DNA of 64,000 nucleotides from Mytilinidion resinicola (taxonomy: Eukaryota > Ascomycota > Dothideomycetes > Mytilinidiales > Mytilinidiaceae), in assembly GCF_010093595.1 (NCBI RefSeq), contig NW_022985454.1, positions 186,001-250,000 of the forward strand. Reading direction: 5' to 3'. Below the pieces are notes generated by a model. The model was not told the DNA's origin. It saw nothing but the letters and a program-made list of their open reading frames with translations, and made no database searches. Both the position numbers and the translations under genes were made by a program. Shown piece by piece: positions 8,986 to 21,000 of this stretch. Position 1 is the stretch's first letter. Each line of letters opens with the position of its first letter.

Positions 8986-10792
8986 TCAGCAAATAGAGTC
9001 CGCCACGTCGTACCCCGCGCGGACAGCGAACTCGATAGTTTCGAAGCCGTTCAATCCGGATGCGTAGTACGTCTTCTGCTTCCCCTGGAGCGCGTTGAAC
9101 TTGTCGTAAGCCCCAACCACAAGCTGCTCGGTGTCGTAGTGGGGGAAATAGTCCCACTTCCTGAAACCCACCACGTCCGCATCCGTGACCGGAACCGCAA
9201 CATCGGTAGCATTCCGTGGATCCTTGTTGATTTTGGAGAGCGTGCATTTCAACAATTCCTTCGCTTGCTGGATAGTCTGAGGCACGCGATAAGCGCCCCA
9301 GCTCCACGTCGTCGCAACATCCGAGTACGGGGAGATCTTGATAAGCGTGACCGGCTCGCCATCCGCGTCGGGCGGAGTGAAGGGAGTGGTTTGGTCGATG
9401 CGGAAAGCAAGACCATAGGGAGTGCGGGTGCGGACAGCGCCAGAGTAGTACGTGTTCACACCCACGGGGCCGAACGCCCTCTGCTCTTCGGTCGAGATGT
9501 CGAGATGGGCTCCCTCGAGCGCTTTAAGAGTCGGGGGAAATGCCATAATCAGGGAGGAGCAGACCTGGATCTTCGTATGCGAGGGATGTTGGCAGGGCTC
9601 GGTGTGGTTGTGATAGGTCTCCGGGTGGGGATCGTGATAGCGGAGGACAGGGGTTGAGCCGGAGCGGTCGATCCACTCAATTGTAGTGTTGAGGTGGATT
9701 TGAGTGGTTGAGAGCGAGGCGGCGAAGTTTTTGAAGACAGTGTGGAAGTCAACCAAGTAGCCGGTGTGCTGACCCGCAAAGAAGAGGATGATGTCGGGAG
9801 TGAAGTATTGCAGCATGTAGAGGATAGGGACTTGGCGGAAGTCTCCATAGCCGTAGGGAGTCATGGCCGGGATGATGAGAGCCGGGAAGTACTGGAAACC
9901 ATTGGTGGAGAGCCAGTCGGCGGTTGAGACGGTGAGGTTGTGGGGGACGCCTTTCTGGGGGACGTTAGTGTTTTTCTCGCCTCTTCAAACCTCCAATCCT
10001 TACTTTGTAGCCAACTCCGCTGATAGGTGCAAAGACTTGATTCCATAGCTGAATATATCTTCCAATCTCGGCCCCAAGTGCGGCTTGGAATTGAGCTGAC
10101 GTGGCTGCTATTTCCATGGTAGCACCAGTTGTCCAGTTGTAGTTCCAGCCCTCACCTCCGCCATTGGCGGAGAATGGATAGATTGGGACATTCGCCTCAT
10201 CCACAATCTTGACTGTTTCGGTGTACGTTGCGTTTGAGAAGAGCAATGCTCCGAGAGGGTGGAAACCGCCTCTGCGGGATTGATGTTAGCTGAGCTCAGA
10301 TAGTAATAATATAGACCGGTGTAAATAGCAGTCGGTCTCACAAGCAATGCTATTATTGCAGCCAATGCAATATTGTGGGGTAGTTTTGAGCAGGACCGAT
10401 AGGGAAGCAGTGATAGCAGGTCGCAGATATACAACCAATATATTTTGAGCATCGTTACACGGCCAGGGGTTTGTACTACCGTGGCTGAAGAGCCGTTGTC
10501 GATCCCGCAATTGACAGGAAAAGAGGCGTTACTAGCTTCGATGTTTCGTGAAGTGAAATAGAGAAAAGGCAACTCACTTGTCATAGTACGTCTGGCACTT
10601 GCCGCCCACCTCAGCCTGCTTTTCGAATATTACGGCTTTTTTGCCTTTGGACTCGAGACGTTTCGCAGCAGCCAGTCCAGCGGGCCCAGCACCCACAATG
10701 CAGACGGGAAGATCGAGGCCGCGGGGATTGACCTGCAGAGGCAAGGCATTGGTAAAGCCGAAAACACAGAGGACCGCCCAGAGGAAAAACAT
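8986..10792 (-). CDS. secreted FAD-dependent oxidoreductase (flavin amine oxidase-like)
   Basis: Three exons (10792-10578, 10271-10004, 9954-8986), 483 aa. Residues 1-16 (MFFLWAVLCVFGFTNA) form a signal peptide. CIVGAGPAGLAAAKRL is the dinucleotide-binding GxGxxG fold, followed by an acidic strand end (VIFEKQ) and GGKCQTYYD, as in flavin monooxygenase/amine oxidase proteins. The C-terminal half ends with GLNGFETIEFAVRAGYDVA, the usual closing FAD-contacting segment. Several NxS/T sites support passage through the secretory route. Intron 2 is 49 bp; intron 1 is unusually long at 306 bp and contains no recognised gene. The start is placed at the Met opening the signal peptide, although the frame is open further upstream. 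The substrate is unknown; related fungal genes are annotated as amine oxidase or phytoene desaturase-like. Divergent from rad4. Confidence 0.85.
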
Positions 10793-11813
10793 GGTGTGAG
10801 GAAAGTGGGGCAGTGAGGAGAGAAGGGTTGGAGAGAGGGAAACGCACCGTGAAGCCGACGCAGGTACGCGGCGGCCCACAAAGAGATATACGTCGCGCCG
10901 GCGGATGAATGCATTGACTGCATTCTGGACGAGTCTGACGTGGCTGTCATCGGGGGTCCGAGGCTTGTCAACTTTTTTTGTGGCTATCACTGCACAGACG
11001 AGACGTGACAGCACAGACGACACCGAAGAGCAGCCGCAGCTGGATGTCGTCAAGTCTAGCGCGCATCCACGTGTGCCTAGGAGGTACGTGGCTAGCGGTC
11101 GCGCTCATGGACAGCCCACAGCGAATCGGGGGCGGGCTCGGCGGCGGATTTCCTACGCAGTTCCACACCCAGGGAACGGCACCGGTTCGCCCGGGGATTG
11201 GGGTCGCGGCTGGCGAGCGGGGCGGCCTGGGACCACCGATGGTGGCTGGACAGAAGGCTGGGACGGTAGGGCGACGAGAGCTCCCGAGGTCCGGGTGTAT
11301 ATATTGGACTCGTCCTCGTCGTCCTGTTGAGCTGGCACCACCGGCCACGGTCCAAGCCGACTCTTGCTCTGCTGGGGCTGGGTTCAGGGCATACCGCGGA
11401 TTCAACGGGCACCAGCACGACAGCATGCGCTGGCTCGCGCTGGGACTTGGGCTGGCTCCAATATTGAGGCGTCGATCCAGGCTGCTTCGAGCAGGCCGCG
11501 GGGGTCCCTGTGCTGTCGTCCCCAAGCCCTTGCGTCTGGCGGTGAGGGACTCGGACGAGGTGGACGAGGTGGGAGCTTTGCCTTCAGCCCTGCAGCGGCC
11601 ATGCAGAAAATCCCATCAGGCCCGCCTTGGCATCGTCACCACTCTACGCGACAGCCCCGTGCATCCGCAAGGGCCGTCGCGGTGCAGAACCTCATTTAAT
11701 TCTCCGCACTGCCCCGCGTTGCCATGTGCAACACCACAACATAATCTCCGCACAACCTCGCCGCGCCCCAGGCAGAGATACAAGAGTCAGCTATCGCGCC
11801 CTGTCCGCGCCCA
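10793..11813. promoter_or_regulatory. divergent promoter region between oxidoreductase and rad4
   Basis: About 1.0 kb of GC-rich DNA between two divergent starts. Long frames are open on both strands (for example plus 10978-11985 and minus 10968-11525), as GC-rich DNA allows, but their translations are Arg/Pro/Gly-rich with no family resemblance. No repeat or classic core-promoter motif stands out. Confidence 0.5.
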
Positions 11814-14800
11814 ATGCCTCCACTCGTTCCCCGAAAGCGCCTCCGCGAGCCCGGCCCTGATCCCTCGCCGCCCGCGAAACGCGCCACACCCCCATCGAGA
11901 GCCCAGCGAGCCAGAGAGTCGGTGTTTGAGACTCTGGATGCGACACCGAGCCTGCAGCGCACGCTGTCACAGACCAAAGCCTTGATAGAGAATGAGGACT
12001 CTGACTCCGAGCTCAGCGACGCGAGCAGCGACGAGTTTGAGGATGTGGCCATCAACGGAGCGCACCCTGGCACGAGCAGGCAAAAGGATGACCAGCCTGG
12101 AGACGATGACGGCAGCGACGAGGAGGAGGAGTGGGAAGATGCCCTGGGCGGCCACCATAACACCCATGCCCATATGAAGGATGACGACACAGCCCCCGAG
12201 CCCTCTGGTGACCTCGAGCTCACACTGTCCGCCGCGCCCAATGCCTCCGCTTTCGACTCAGGCACCGGCAAGAAGGGGGCTTCCAAGGTGCAACGCCATG
12301 TCAGAATGGTCACGCACTGCATGCATGTCCAGTTTCTCATGTTTCATAATCTGATCCGGAATGCCTGGATACAGGATAAGGAGGTGCAGAGGATACTGGT
12401 CAAGGGGCTGAATAAAGGTGCCTGGGAAGAGATAGAAATATGGTGGCGGAATGCTGCTATACAGGACGGCCATCTCCGTGTCATCGAGAGTGGATATCCC
12501 GGCAAAGTAGACGCGGTCGCCGAGACAAGTAAAGGCAAAGGTAAGGCAAAAGCTGGAACTGGCAAAGGAAATTCCAAAGACAGCAAAACAGCGGGACGTA
12601 AGAGCAAGGACCAAGATAGGAATTCACGTGATTGGGGCGCTACGTCTACGCACGCAGAGCCGAACACACCAAATCTTTCTTCTGGTGATCCGTTGATCCG
12701 TCTTTTAAAATACCTCTCATCCTTCTGGAAGCAAAGATACAAAACCACTACCCCACCCTTACGGAAAAGGGGGTATCTCCCCCCATGGGCACTGGCAGCT
12801 GAAATTGAGGCATGGAAACGAGACCCTTCTAATGCTGCTATCTTTGGGGAGAGAGTGGAAAGCTTGGAGGCGTTTCGGGAGAAGGCCAAGAAACCTGAAG
12901 GGAGCAGAGACGTAGGCCAGCAACTGTTCACAGCTTTACTACGTGGAATAGGAATCGAAGCCAGGTTGGTCGCCAGTTTACAGCCGGTTGGATTCGGATG
13001 GAGTCAGGGAGAAGAGGGAAAGCCAAAGAAGGATCTCGACAGGCCAGCTCAGAACGGTACACCAAGCAGGCCGCCTCGAAAGCCAAACGGAAATGGAAAG
13101 CAGACTGTACAGGACGATGATAGCCCCCTTAGCGACCCTCCCTCCGACGACGACTCGCCCGTAGAGATCATTCAATCATCGAGGAAAAAAACAATACCCT
13201 CAAGTCCATCTCGTAAATCCGACCTCCCACACCCCACATATTGGACCGAAGCCCTCTCCCCAACAACTCACATTCCTATCGCCGTCTCACCTCTACCCCT
13301 CTCCATCGTTGCACCAGCCTCAAATGCCGAGCTCATATCCAACTTCTACCCCCGCCCCGCCACCGCCGACAAAGCCAAGCAGGTCTTCTGCTACCTCATC
13401 GCCTTCTCATCCGACGGAACCGCAAAAGACGTCACCACCCGCTACCTCCCGCGCCACATCTGGCCCGGGCGTACCAAAGGCTTCCGCCTACCCGTCGAAA
13501 AAGTCTCCATCCACAACAAGCGCGGCAAAGTCCTAAAATACGAACACTGGGACTGGTTCAAAAGCGTCCTACGCCCCTACTCCCGCCACCCCCGTTTCCA
13601 CACCGTATGGGATGAGGTCGAAGACTCCGGCGACCTCGTTCCCGCCACGGCCGCAAAACCAAAAGGACTAGACGAAGACGGCGGGAAAGAAACATTGCAG
13701 GGGTACAAAAGTTCCGCCGTCTACGTCCTCGAACGCCATCTCCGCCGCGAAGAAGCGCTCCTCCCAAACGCGAAGATCGTACGGCACTTCACGACCGGCA
13801 AAGGCGCCAAAGAAACCACCGAGCCCGTCTACCGCCGCGCCGACGTCGTGGCCTGCAAGACCGTTGAAAGCTGGCATAAGGAAGGCAGGGAAGTCAAGGA
13901 AGCAGAACAGCCTCTCAAATTCGTGCCCATGCGCGCTGTCACCGTGACCCGCAAGCGCGAAATCGCCGAGCGCGAGCTCGAGGAGGGCGAGAAGGTCAAG
14001 CAGGGCCTCTACGCTAAATCTCAAACCGACTGGATCATCCCGGAGCCGATCAAGGACGGGAAGATCCCGAGGAATGTGTTTGGCAATATCGATGTGTATG
14101 TGCCGACTATGGTGCCGAAGGGTGCTGTGCATATCCCGCTGAAGGGCGCGGCGCGGGTGTGCAAGAAGCTGGGCGTGGACTTTGCGGAGGCGTGCACGGG
14201 GTTTGAGTTTGGGCGGCAGCGGGCGGTGCCGGTGTTGACGGGGGTGGTGGTGGCGGTGGGGAATGAGGATGCGGTGATTGATGCGTGGGAGGCTGAGGAA
14301 GTGGAGAAGAGGAAGAAGGAGGAGGCGAAGCGGGAGAAGATGGTGTTGGGGCTTTGGAGGAAGTTTTTTATGGGGTTGCGAATTGTGGAGCGGATGAAGA
14401 GGGAGTATGGGGATGATTATGAGATTGCGCCGGCGGATGATAGGGGGAAGGGTGCTGCGAAAGGTGGGACTGGGGGGGAGGAGGCCGATCCTGAGGCGTC
14501 GCAAAAACAGCAGTTGGAAGGTGGTTTCCTCCGCGACGACGACGAAGAGGAGGAGTGTGGTCCCCTCGGCGGCGGCTTCATCATCGAGGACGACTCTCCC
14601 ACGACGCATGTCCATCGCCCTCGACCAGCCGCTCTTCAAACACCTATCTCACTGCAATCCGCACATCTCCCTTTCTCACACGAGAACACGATCACTACAG
14701 ACCAAGAATACCCCAAGGACGTCGATAGCACTGAGGATGAAGCCGACGACGAACCCATCGCCGCTGTCCCAACCCCCAAACGCCAACCCACCGCACGCGG

Positions 14801-15140
14801 ACGTGGCCGTGGTCGTGGACGCGGTCGCGGCGGCATGGCAGCCAGAAATCCAACCACAGCATCTCGGTCTGCGACGAAAGCATCCAGGCGAAACGAAGCA
14901 TCTAATGATAACGAGGATGAAGAAGACGCTGAGGAAGAATCGCCTTCTGAGTCTGCTTCGGGTGAGGAATCAGAGTTCGAAGCGAAACCAGCGCCGAGAC
15001 GGCATGCTGCGCGAAAGAGCCAGCGCGCCGTGCGAAGCCACTACTTCTCGCACGACAGCGACAAGCTTACGGACGACGTTCCCGCCACTACGAAGAGGAC
15101 ATCGGGTCGAGGGAGGGGGAAGCAGAAAGCGAAGACGTGA
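11814..15140 (+). CDS. rad4: DNA damage recognition protein Rad4/XPC
   Basis: Single exon, 1108 aa. Rad4/XPC (with Rad23) finds helix-distorting lesions and starts global-genome nucleotide excision repair in the nucleus. In order: acidic, Ser/Asp-rich N-terminus (about 50-140); transglutaminase-like domain with LFTALLRGIGIEARLVASLQ (about 370-390) and HPTYWTEAL (about 472), where the catalytic triad is not expected to work; then beta-hairpin domains with YVLERHLRREEALLP (BHD1, about 635), VYRRADVVACKTVESWHKEG (BHD2, about 670) and RNVFGNIDVYVPTMVPKGAV (BHD3, about 755), followed by GFEFGRQRAVPVLTGVVVA. The C-terminal 250 residues are acidic with a GRGRGRGRGRGG patch and basic clusters, probably nuclear targeting. 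The length is within the fungal range. The upstream ATG fits a start, just before the basic-proline segment PRKRLREPGP. Confidence 0.95.
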   Translation: MPPLVPRKRLREPGPDPSPPAKRATPPSRAQRARESVFETLDATPSLQRTLSQTKALIENEDSDSELSDASSDEFEDVAINGAHPGTSRQKDDQPGDDDGSDEEEEWEDALGGHHNTHAHMKDDDTAPEPSGDLELTLSAAPNASAFDSGTGKKGASKVQRHVRMVTHCMHVQFLMFHNLIRNAWIQDKEVQRILVKGLNKGAWEEIEIWWRNAAIQDGHLRVIESGYPGKVDAVAETSKGKGKAKAGTGKGNSKDSKTAGRKSKDQDRNSRDWGATSTHAEPNTPNLSSGDPLIRLLKYLSSFWKQRYKTTTPPLRKRGYLPPWALAAEIEAWKRDPSNAAIFGERVESLEAFREKAKKPEGSRDVGQQLFTALLRGIGIEARLVASLQPVGFGWSQGEEGKPKKDLDRPAQNGTPSRPPRKPNGNGKQTVQDDDSPLSDPPSDDDSPVEIIQSSRKKTIPSSPSRKSDLPHPTYWTEALSPTTHIPIAVSPLPLSIVAPASNAELISNFYPRPATADKAKQVFCYLIAFSSDGTAKDVTTRYLPRHIWPGRTKGFRLPVEKVSIHNKRGKVLKYEHWDWFKSVLRPYSRHPRFHTVWDEVEDSGDLVPATAAKPKGLDEDGGKETLQGYKSSAVYVLERHLRREEALLPNAKIVRHFTTGKGAKETTEPVYRRADVVACKTVESWHKEGREVKEAEQPLKFVPMRAVTVTRKREIAERELEEGEKVKQGLYAKSQTDWIIPEPIKDGKIPRNVFGNIDVYVPTMVPKGAVHIPLKGAARVCKKLGVDFAEACTGFEFGRQRAVPVLTGVVVAVGNEDAVIDAWEAEEVEKRKKEEAKREKMVLGLWRKFFMGLRIVERMKREYGDDYEIAPADDRGKGAAKGGTGGEEADPEASQKQQLEGGFLRDDDEEEECGPLGGGFIIEDDSPTTHVHRPRPAALQTPISLQSAHLPFSHENTITTDQEYPKDVDSTEDEADDEPIAAVPTPKRQPTARGRGRGRGRGRGGMAARNPTTASRSATKASRRNEASNDNEDEEDAEEESPSESASGEESEFEAKPAPRRHAARKSQRAVRSHYFSHDSDKLTDDVPATTKRTSGRGRGKQKAKT

Positions 15141-18066
15141 GTTTTACAGAGAAGCGTGAGCGGATAATATAGGATAAACTCACCCACATTCCACAAACCC
15201 ATAAACATGAACCATAACTTAAACATAAACCACAAACATAAAAATCCAATAAAATCCAAAACCCCGCTGAAATTTTACCTCCTCCGCTACGCTATACAAT
15301 GTTCCAAAGCAAGAAGTTGGGGAGAAAAGAAAGCAATAACATAACGTAGGATAGTTACGCCCACCCACCCGCCCCCCCAAAGTAAAACCATAAATAAAAC
15401 CATCAACCCCAAACCCGCTTAATCCCGCACACCATCCCCTCTCACGCCCATCCTGCGTCTCATTCGCTTCTCCGTGAAAAGACGCTGATTGGCCGCCCTT
15501 TTTTCCCACACAAAACGCCCCGCCCCCGCGGCTTGGCTGCATTGCAGAACCCCGGCGCGGGCGCGCGCGCGCGCAAGGGGAGTGGTCGCCCTTTTTGACT
15601 GTCTTCCACACTTTTGCGCGCGACGGAGGGGCTTGGTGCGTGGAGCGTGAGCCAAGAGTTGCCGCACTGGGAAAGGGAGGGGAGGGGGGGGGGGTTATTG
15701 GGTGCGAGGGAAGTGGGTCACGTGGGGCACGTGATCTCGAGATGGCGAATAGATGAGTAGGGACGTATAGGAGGGGAAGAAGGTAGGAGTGAGTGGCCAG
15801 TTACAGGGGAAAGGGGGTCGAGGAAGCGATTCGAGGATGGATCTGCCCGGCGGGAGTGTGCGTGATGTTGCGGTGAGTTACTCATCCCGGCGTAGGGAGG
15901 AGCTGCGCGAGTCCACGCCACGACCTCCGTTTCCCAGAATTGCGGTTTGTTGGGATGTAGGCGATGGAATGCGGGTAAGGGGTGTTGTGTGCTGGGCTGG
16001 TGTTGTTGGTAACAGCCACTTTAGCGGACAATCGGATCCATCACTCATTGAACCCTCCGCGCCTCGATTCGTAGCTTTCAATGCCTTTTCATGACGGCGC
16101 GGCGGTGGCTAATACCCATTAAGGATCGTGCATGCTGTCGTCGTAACGTAGACAGCTCAGTCTCCTTTGCCCACGTTCGTAGCTTCCTTCAGATCTCCGC
16201 GGGAGAGTTCATGACCTTTTCTCCCACCGCTTTCCCGCAAAACGGCTGGTAGCCAGTATAAACAGGAAAGCGTGTGGTTACAACCCTCCCTCTACCAATC
16301 TCAGCGCCCAGCCCAGCGGATTCAGTTCATCGCTCTTGTTAACACTACTCACGAGGCCGCCGTTGGGAGAAAGCGGGCACGTGTGTCGTAGACAATTCGA
16401 GAAGCGGCGACGCAGTCCTAAACACACCGGGGGAGGGGGGTCTCGAAACTCCATCTTATGCGGTCCAGTCCATCTCGTTACTTTTGTTAACATCAGTGAC
16501 TAGAACGCGGGCATGTCGTGTAGGAGTTGCGCTCGACAGACAGACCGCCCTGGTCAGAATCTAGTAGTCCTGTCAGCTCTCATCACTCAAAGTCAGGAAA
16601 CTGGGGATGTCGTCCTGATAGTAAGGTTAGGGTAGGCGACATACCCATCTAACAAGCCGTCTCCAGTTCTCTCTAACACTCCCACTACCTATAGCAGCAA
16701 AACAGGGGATGAAAGCTGTGCACACAACTACGACAACCAGCATACGCGCCGTCCACCCGACCACGCCACCGGGTCCCAAAACCCCGTCTTACGCCTCCCA
16801 ACCCATCTCCTCTGCGTTCTCCTCCCTTTCAGCGCCCATAACTGCGGAGTACGTAGGCGATGCCGGTCCATCCAACTCCCCCGCGCAGTTCTGCGTCTTA
16901 GCCCCCATTGCCTCCATTCCGCTCTCCACACGCAGATCCCTTGCTTTCGCCGGCGTTCGCTGCGAGTCGGCCGCCCGTCCACAGCCACCGCATCTTCAGA
17001 GGCACGACAGGCGAGCCGGCGCGTCCCAAACGCCCGTCTTACGCTGCACATTCGTTCACTCTGTGGTCCCCGTTAGCGACCGGAAGGCCGTTACGCCACG
17101 GCCGCGCCGTAACCTCCTCCGTGAACCAAAACACCCCGCTAGTAGTTTGGCTAATATGCGTGCTTCGATTGGCCCCACAGCGCTTTTCCATGCGCGCTCC
17201 GCAAAGCGAAGGGGTGCGGACCTTGGGAAGGGGTAGTTGCAAGAGCGCGTAGTAATTAGCGAAACGGAGGCGTGTGATTGGGTACCGTACCTGCCATGCC
17301 CTCTCAGGAAGCCAGAATTTGCTTTTTTTCTTTTTTGGGTGTTGGTGGCGAAAGAGTAGGGGTAGGCGATGTTATAGCAATGGCTACGCGGAAGCTGACT
17401 CGGGTTCAACGCAGTGCGAATTTGTTGCTTTTGATGACGTTTCTGAGGGAGAGGTGGGCCAGTAAGGGGTTACGTAGCATCAGGTAAGCTACGGAGGTAG
17501 CATCAGGTAAGCTACGGAGGTAGCATCAGGTATGTAGCGCTACGTAAGCAGCAAAACCTGCGCGATTCAGGTTGATATTTGCTTTTTGGCGATTTGAATC
17601 TCAAGAGGGAAGGTGGGTCTGGTTTTGTTGGACACGCCACATCCTGATACGCATAAGCGATGTGGCGAAGTGCGCTTGGGCGACGTGCGGTAGTTTTGGA
17701 TAGTTGGGGCGCGTGCTGGGGAGACGGATGGTGGAAAAAGGGGGTTCGACGAAATCTTGAAAATTTGGAAGATGTGAGAAGGGAGATGGACAGGAGGGAA
17801 AAGGATTGTAGCGTGCAGGTCATTATGGCATTAAGAATAGTGTAGTGAGTGGTGGGGCCCTCCTGAAGCCTCCTCTTTCCCTTCTTTTAGAATAGCGTAG
17901 CGAGCGTGGATATCATAATCACCCACTCGCTCCTCCTCCTCCTTCTCTTACCCTCCCCATTAGAAAATCATAGCGAGAGTCGTAGATATCACAGTACCCT
18001 TTTTGCAGATCCAAACGCCGTAACCCCCTCTCACTATGCTCCTCTTCCTCCTCCTTTTCCTGAAAC
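15141..18066. other. long gap between convergent genes, GC-rich, with degenerate repeats
   Basis: 2.9 kb between the 3' ends of rad4 and the Zn2Cys6 gene; no gene supported. Contents: an alternating GC run near 15558-15575, a G10 run near 15685, paired CACGTG boxes at 15719 and 15728, two related blocks containing TTGTTAACA and GCGGGCA-GT-GTCGTAG (about 16323-16392 and 16466-16527), a shared CCCGTCTTACGC block (near 16780 and 17030), a 23-bp tandem repeat at 17475, and two similar TAGAATAGCGTAGCGAG / TAGAAAATCATAGCGAG blocks near 17888 and 17962. The open frames are short and compositionally biased. Confidence 0.5.
17475..17532. repeat. 23-bp tandem repeat, 2.5 units
   Basis: Two exact 23-bp units (TAGCATCAGGTAAGC then TACGGAGG) at 17475-17497 and 17498-17520, and a partial third to 17532. 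Each contains GTAGC...GCTAC inverted-repeat halves, and the array runs into GTAGCGCTACGTA, a near-perfect palindrome. Confidence 0.85.
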
Positions 18067-21000
18067 CTAGTCCAAAATCCCACTCGCCCAAGTATACCGC
18101 GTAGCATAGTGCACCACAAACCCCCTCTCCGCGTACCTCTCCTCCGTGACCTTCCCCCTCCGCTCCTCCTGCAGTACCTCCTGCTCCCGCTTCCTCTCAT
18201 AAAACGGCCCTCTTCCTGCCTGAAACGCTCGCACCCAACTTGTCTCGCACCCCCTCGCGATCTGCCCGGCCGTCGCCCAACCAGACCGGAGTTCGATATC
18301 GAGGAGGCGGGAAACGACCCACTCACGGTGGGCGGTGGACGTGTATTGGATCCCCGCAAAGAAAAGCGGCATAGTTGATTCGATTAGAGCGGCGCCGAGA
18401 GAGGGGTTAAGGGGCGGTGTCGGTTTCGCGTCGCCGGTTGCTCCGTAGGGACCGTAATCGAGATTGTCTTCCTCGTAGGTGTTGTCGGCGCCCGGCATGA
18501 GGATGCCGGCGGCCAGGCGGCCGATTTGCTCCGCGTACCACTCCGTTAATTTCCCTGCTACGCCGGCTGCTTGCATCGCAGCTGGCGGCATACCCGGGTG
18601 CGCCCGGAGCAGAATGATGTGACACATGTGCAGCATGCCCCAGATAATGGCGACGTCGTACGAGCGGTACTGCAGCGCTGGGCCGAAAGGCGTGTTCAGA
18701 GGGGGAGCGTGGGAAGGGCCCAGGGGGGCGAAAGAAGGACCGAGAGAGTGCTCGAGAGCGAAGAGGGCGGCGCGAATGGAGGACCAGTGGGTCAGGGCGG
18801 CAGTGTAAGCGCTTGGAAGATCGAGGGGTTCAGAGGGGTCGTGAGATTGCGATTGAGGGGAAGGGCGTGGGTCGGAGAATGAAGGGATTCGAGGGGCCTG
18901 GGAGGTCGGGAGAGCATAGGAGGAGGGCATGGCAGAAGGTCCACGGGTGGGTGCCATGCCGTAGAATGGGGGCAGTTGTGGAGGTCCAGAAGGTGGACCT
19001 CCAGGTGGACCTTGACGTTGAGGGGGTCCTCGGGGTGGGCCAGGTGCTTGGGGAGAGGGAGCGATGTTGGGGGGACCTTTTGGTCCTGGTCCGCCTGAGG
19101 AGCTGGATGACGCTGGTGGTCCCATAGGCATGCCTGGCATTGGTCTCCATTGTCCGCCGTTCGCCTCTACCTGTTTAATTTTACGTTCGCGATCCCTGGA
19201 CGCGAAGTCGGCTATTCGACCTAGGAGAAGAATAACGTGGTCGTGAGTACCGAAGCATTGGTCGGCACGACCACAGGGTGCGCGTGGGGGGCAGTCGCTC
19301 CATCTGCTGTAGTCCATGCTGTGATATGTGAGCCTAAGTTCTTGAGACCGGTTTTGAGATTCCAAATCAGGCCTTAGATGCGGGCTGTTTTGTAAAGGTT
19401 GTGGTTGGCTGAAGTACCCCAGGAGGTTGAGCTAGGCTCTCAGGGGCTTCGAGGATTTCCAGAACTGTGTAGAACAAGAGCTTCCTTACGACTTACATGA
19501 GTTTATTACCGCTGACAATGCTCTGGAAAGCATCCATACGACAGTACCACCAATACAAGTCCTGAAACATCTCATATTTACTCAAGTCTAACTGCTTCGG
19601 AATGCCCGTCGAGGGCCCCCTTGGCTGATCGTCATAGTCCGTCACGCGGCTAAAATCGTCATATGTGAGCTTTCTACCAATGATGGTACTGACCAGGTTC
19701 TCATCTGGCGAGGACGACAAATCCTTTATGCCTTGGCTCAGCTTTCGCTGAGACATCAGCATTTCAGGATTTTGATATGCGAAACTGGACTCATATGCCG
19801 CCTGCTCTGCCTTGATTCTACGAGCCTCAGCGGTCATCCCACGGAAGTCAGTTTCCACAACGAGCAATTTCGCACCCGTGAGATGACTGCTCCACTTGAC
19901 GTGGTCTGCTGCGAAAACTTCATAAAAGGCGAGCAGCAAAGACGTCGCTAATGTGGTAACGAGGTGTCGCTTAGTAGGGTGTCCAAGGCAATGATGCAAC
20001 CGCTTTAGTGAATACGCATAGTGCTTATATGACGGCGTCACAGCGGCGCCTTGAAGCTTTGCAATATGCAGACTAGAGAGCGCCAGCATCGCATGCAGCA
20101 AGCCTTGATGGCTCAACGCCAACATTGGCAGGTGGTAAGTCCATAGACTCTGTTGGGAGGACGGTACTGGCCCTTCACTGAACATTGCCGAAGAATTCCT
20201 AGGGTTTCTCTCATAGATCGACATGCTCGGACCAGTGGCGTAAACGAAATGCGCAAATACACGAGCTGTGGCTGGGTTCTTCAGTGGGTTGGCTACCCAT
20301 TCCGCCCGGTAGAAGTCTAGTATGCCCTCATAAATGAACGTATCGTATCGACGTATGCTGAGGTCACTGATGCTCTCTTCATGTAGACGTAGTATCATTC
20401 CAAAGTCCCTGTTGGATATCATCTCTTGTTCTGGAGCGTCTTCCATCTCCTCGTCAGACTGGACATCGTAGTAGTCGTCGTCTTCATATTCCACAGCGGC
20501 CTCATCGAGGGCGTATGTCGGGCTGATGTGATCAGCAGCGAATCCGGAAGTGTAGAGGCCTGGCACGAAGCCTTCCTGGACATGCGACACGGCAGTTGAC
20601 TGTTCTATGACTCTCAACATCAGCACCTATTCACGCTAGCAGTTGGAGAGGTGACATTCGAAAGTGGGAAATCATTTTCAGGGGCAGGCGATTCGAGATT
20701 ACAACGGATAGACTTCAAGGAACGGGACACGCGAAAAGTCGACAATTGTACAATCAATTGGACATCAGATATGACAATAGTAGTGGTGATAGTGATAGTA
20801 TAGACAGACACAAATAGTGTGGTGGTTAGAGCTAAATACGAGACATACCAGGTACAGTATGCTGTGGGACATATTTTACATCAGGAGCTACATCTGAATA
20901 CGATAACTGTACAGACTGGGGTATCTGGGCGATCTGGGTATGTACGATAGACTGACGTCGATCTGGTTGCGGTGGTGGAGGTGCATAAGGTCCTCGTGGC

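Noticed and set aside
10108..10584. 158-codon frame inside the oxidoreductase's first intron
   Set aside because: It runs from exon 2 through intron 1; the intron part has no recognisable domain, while splicing restores a continuous FAD protein.
10978..11985. 335-codon plus-strand frame across the rad4 start
   Set aside because: Overlaps the rad4 N-terminus out of frame; composition-driven, with no domain.
13668..14639. 323-codon frame opposite rad4
   Set aside because: Shadow of the rad4 coding strand; rad4 has clear conserved blocks over the same bases and the opposite translation is Leu/His/Arg low complexity.
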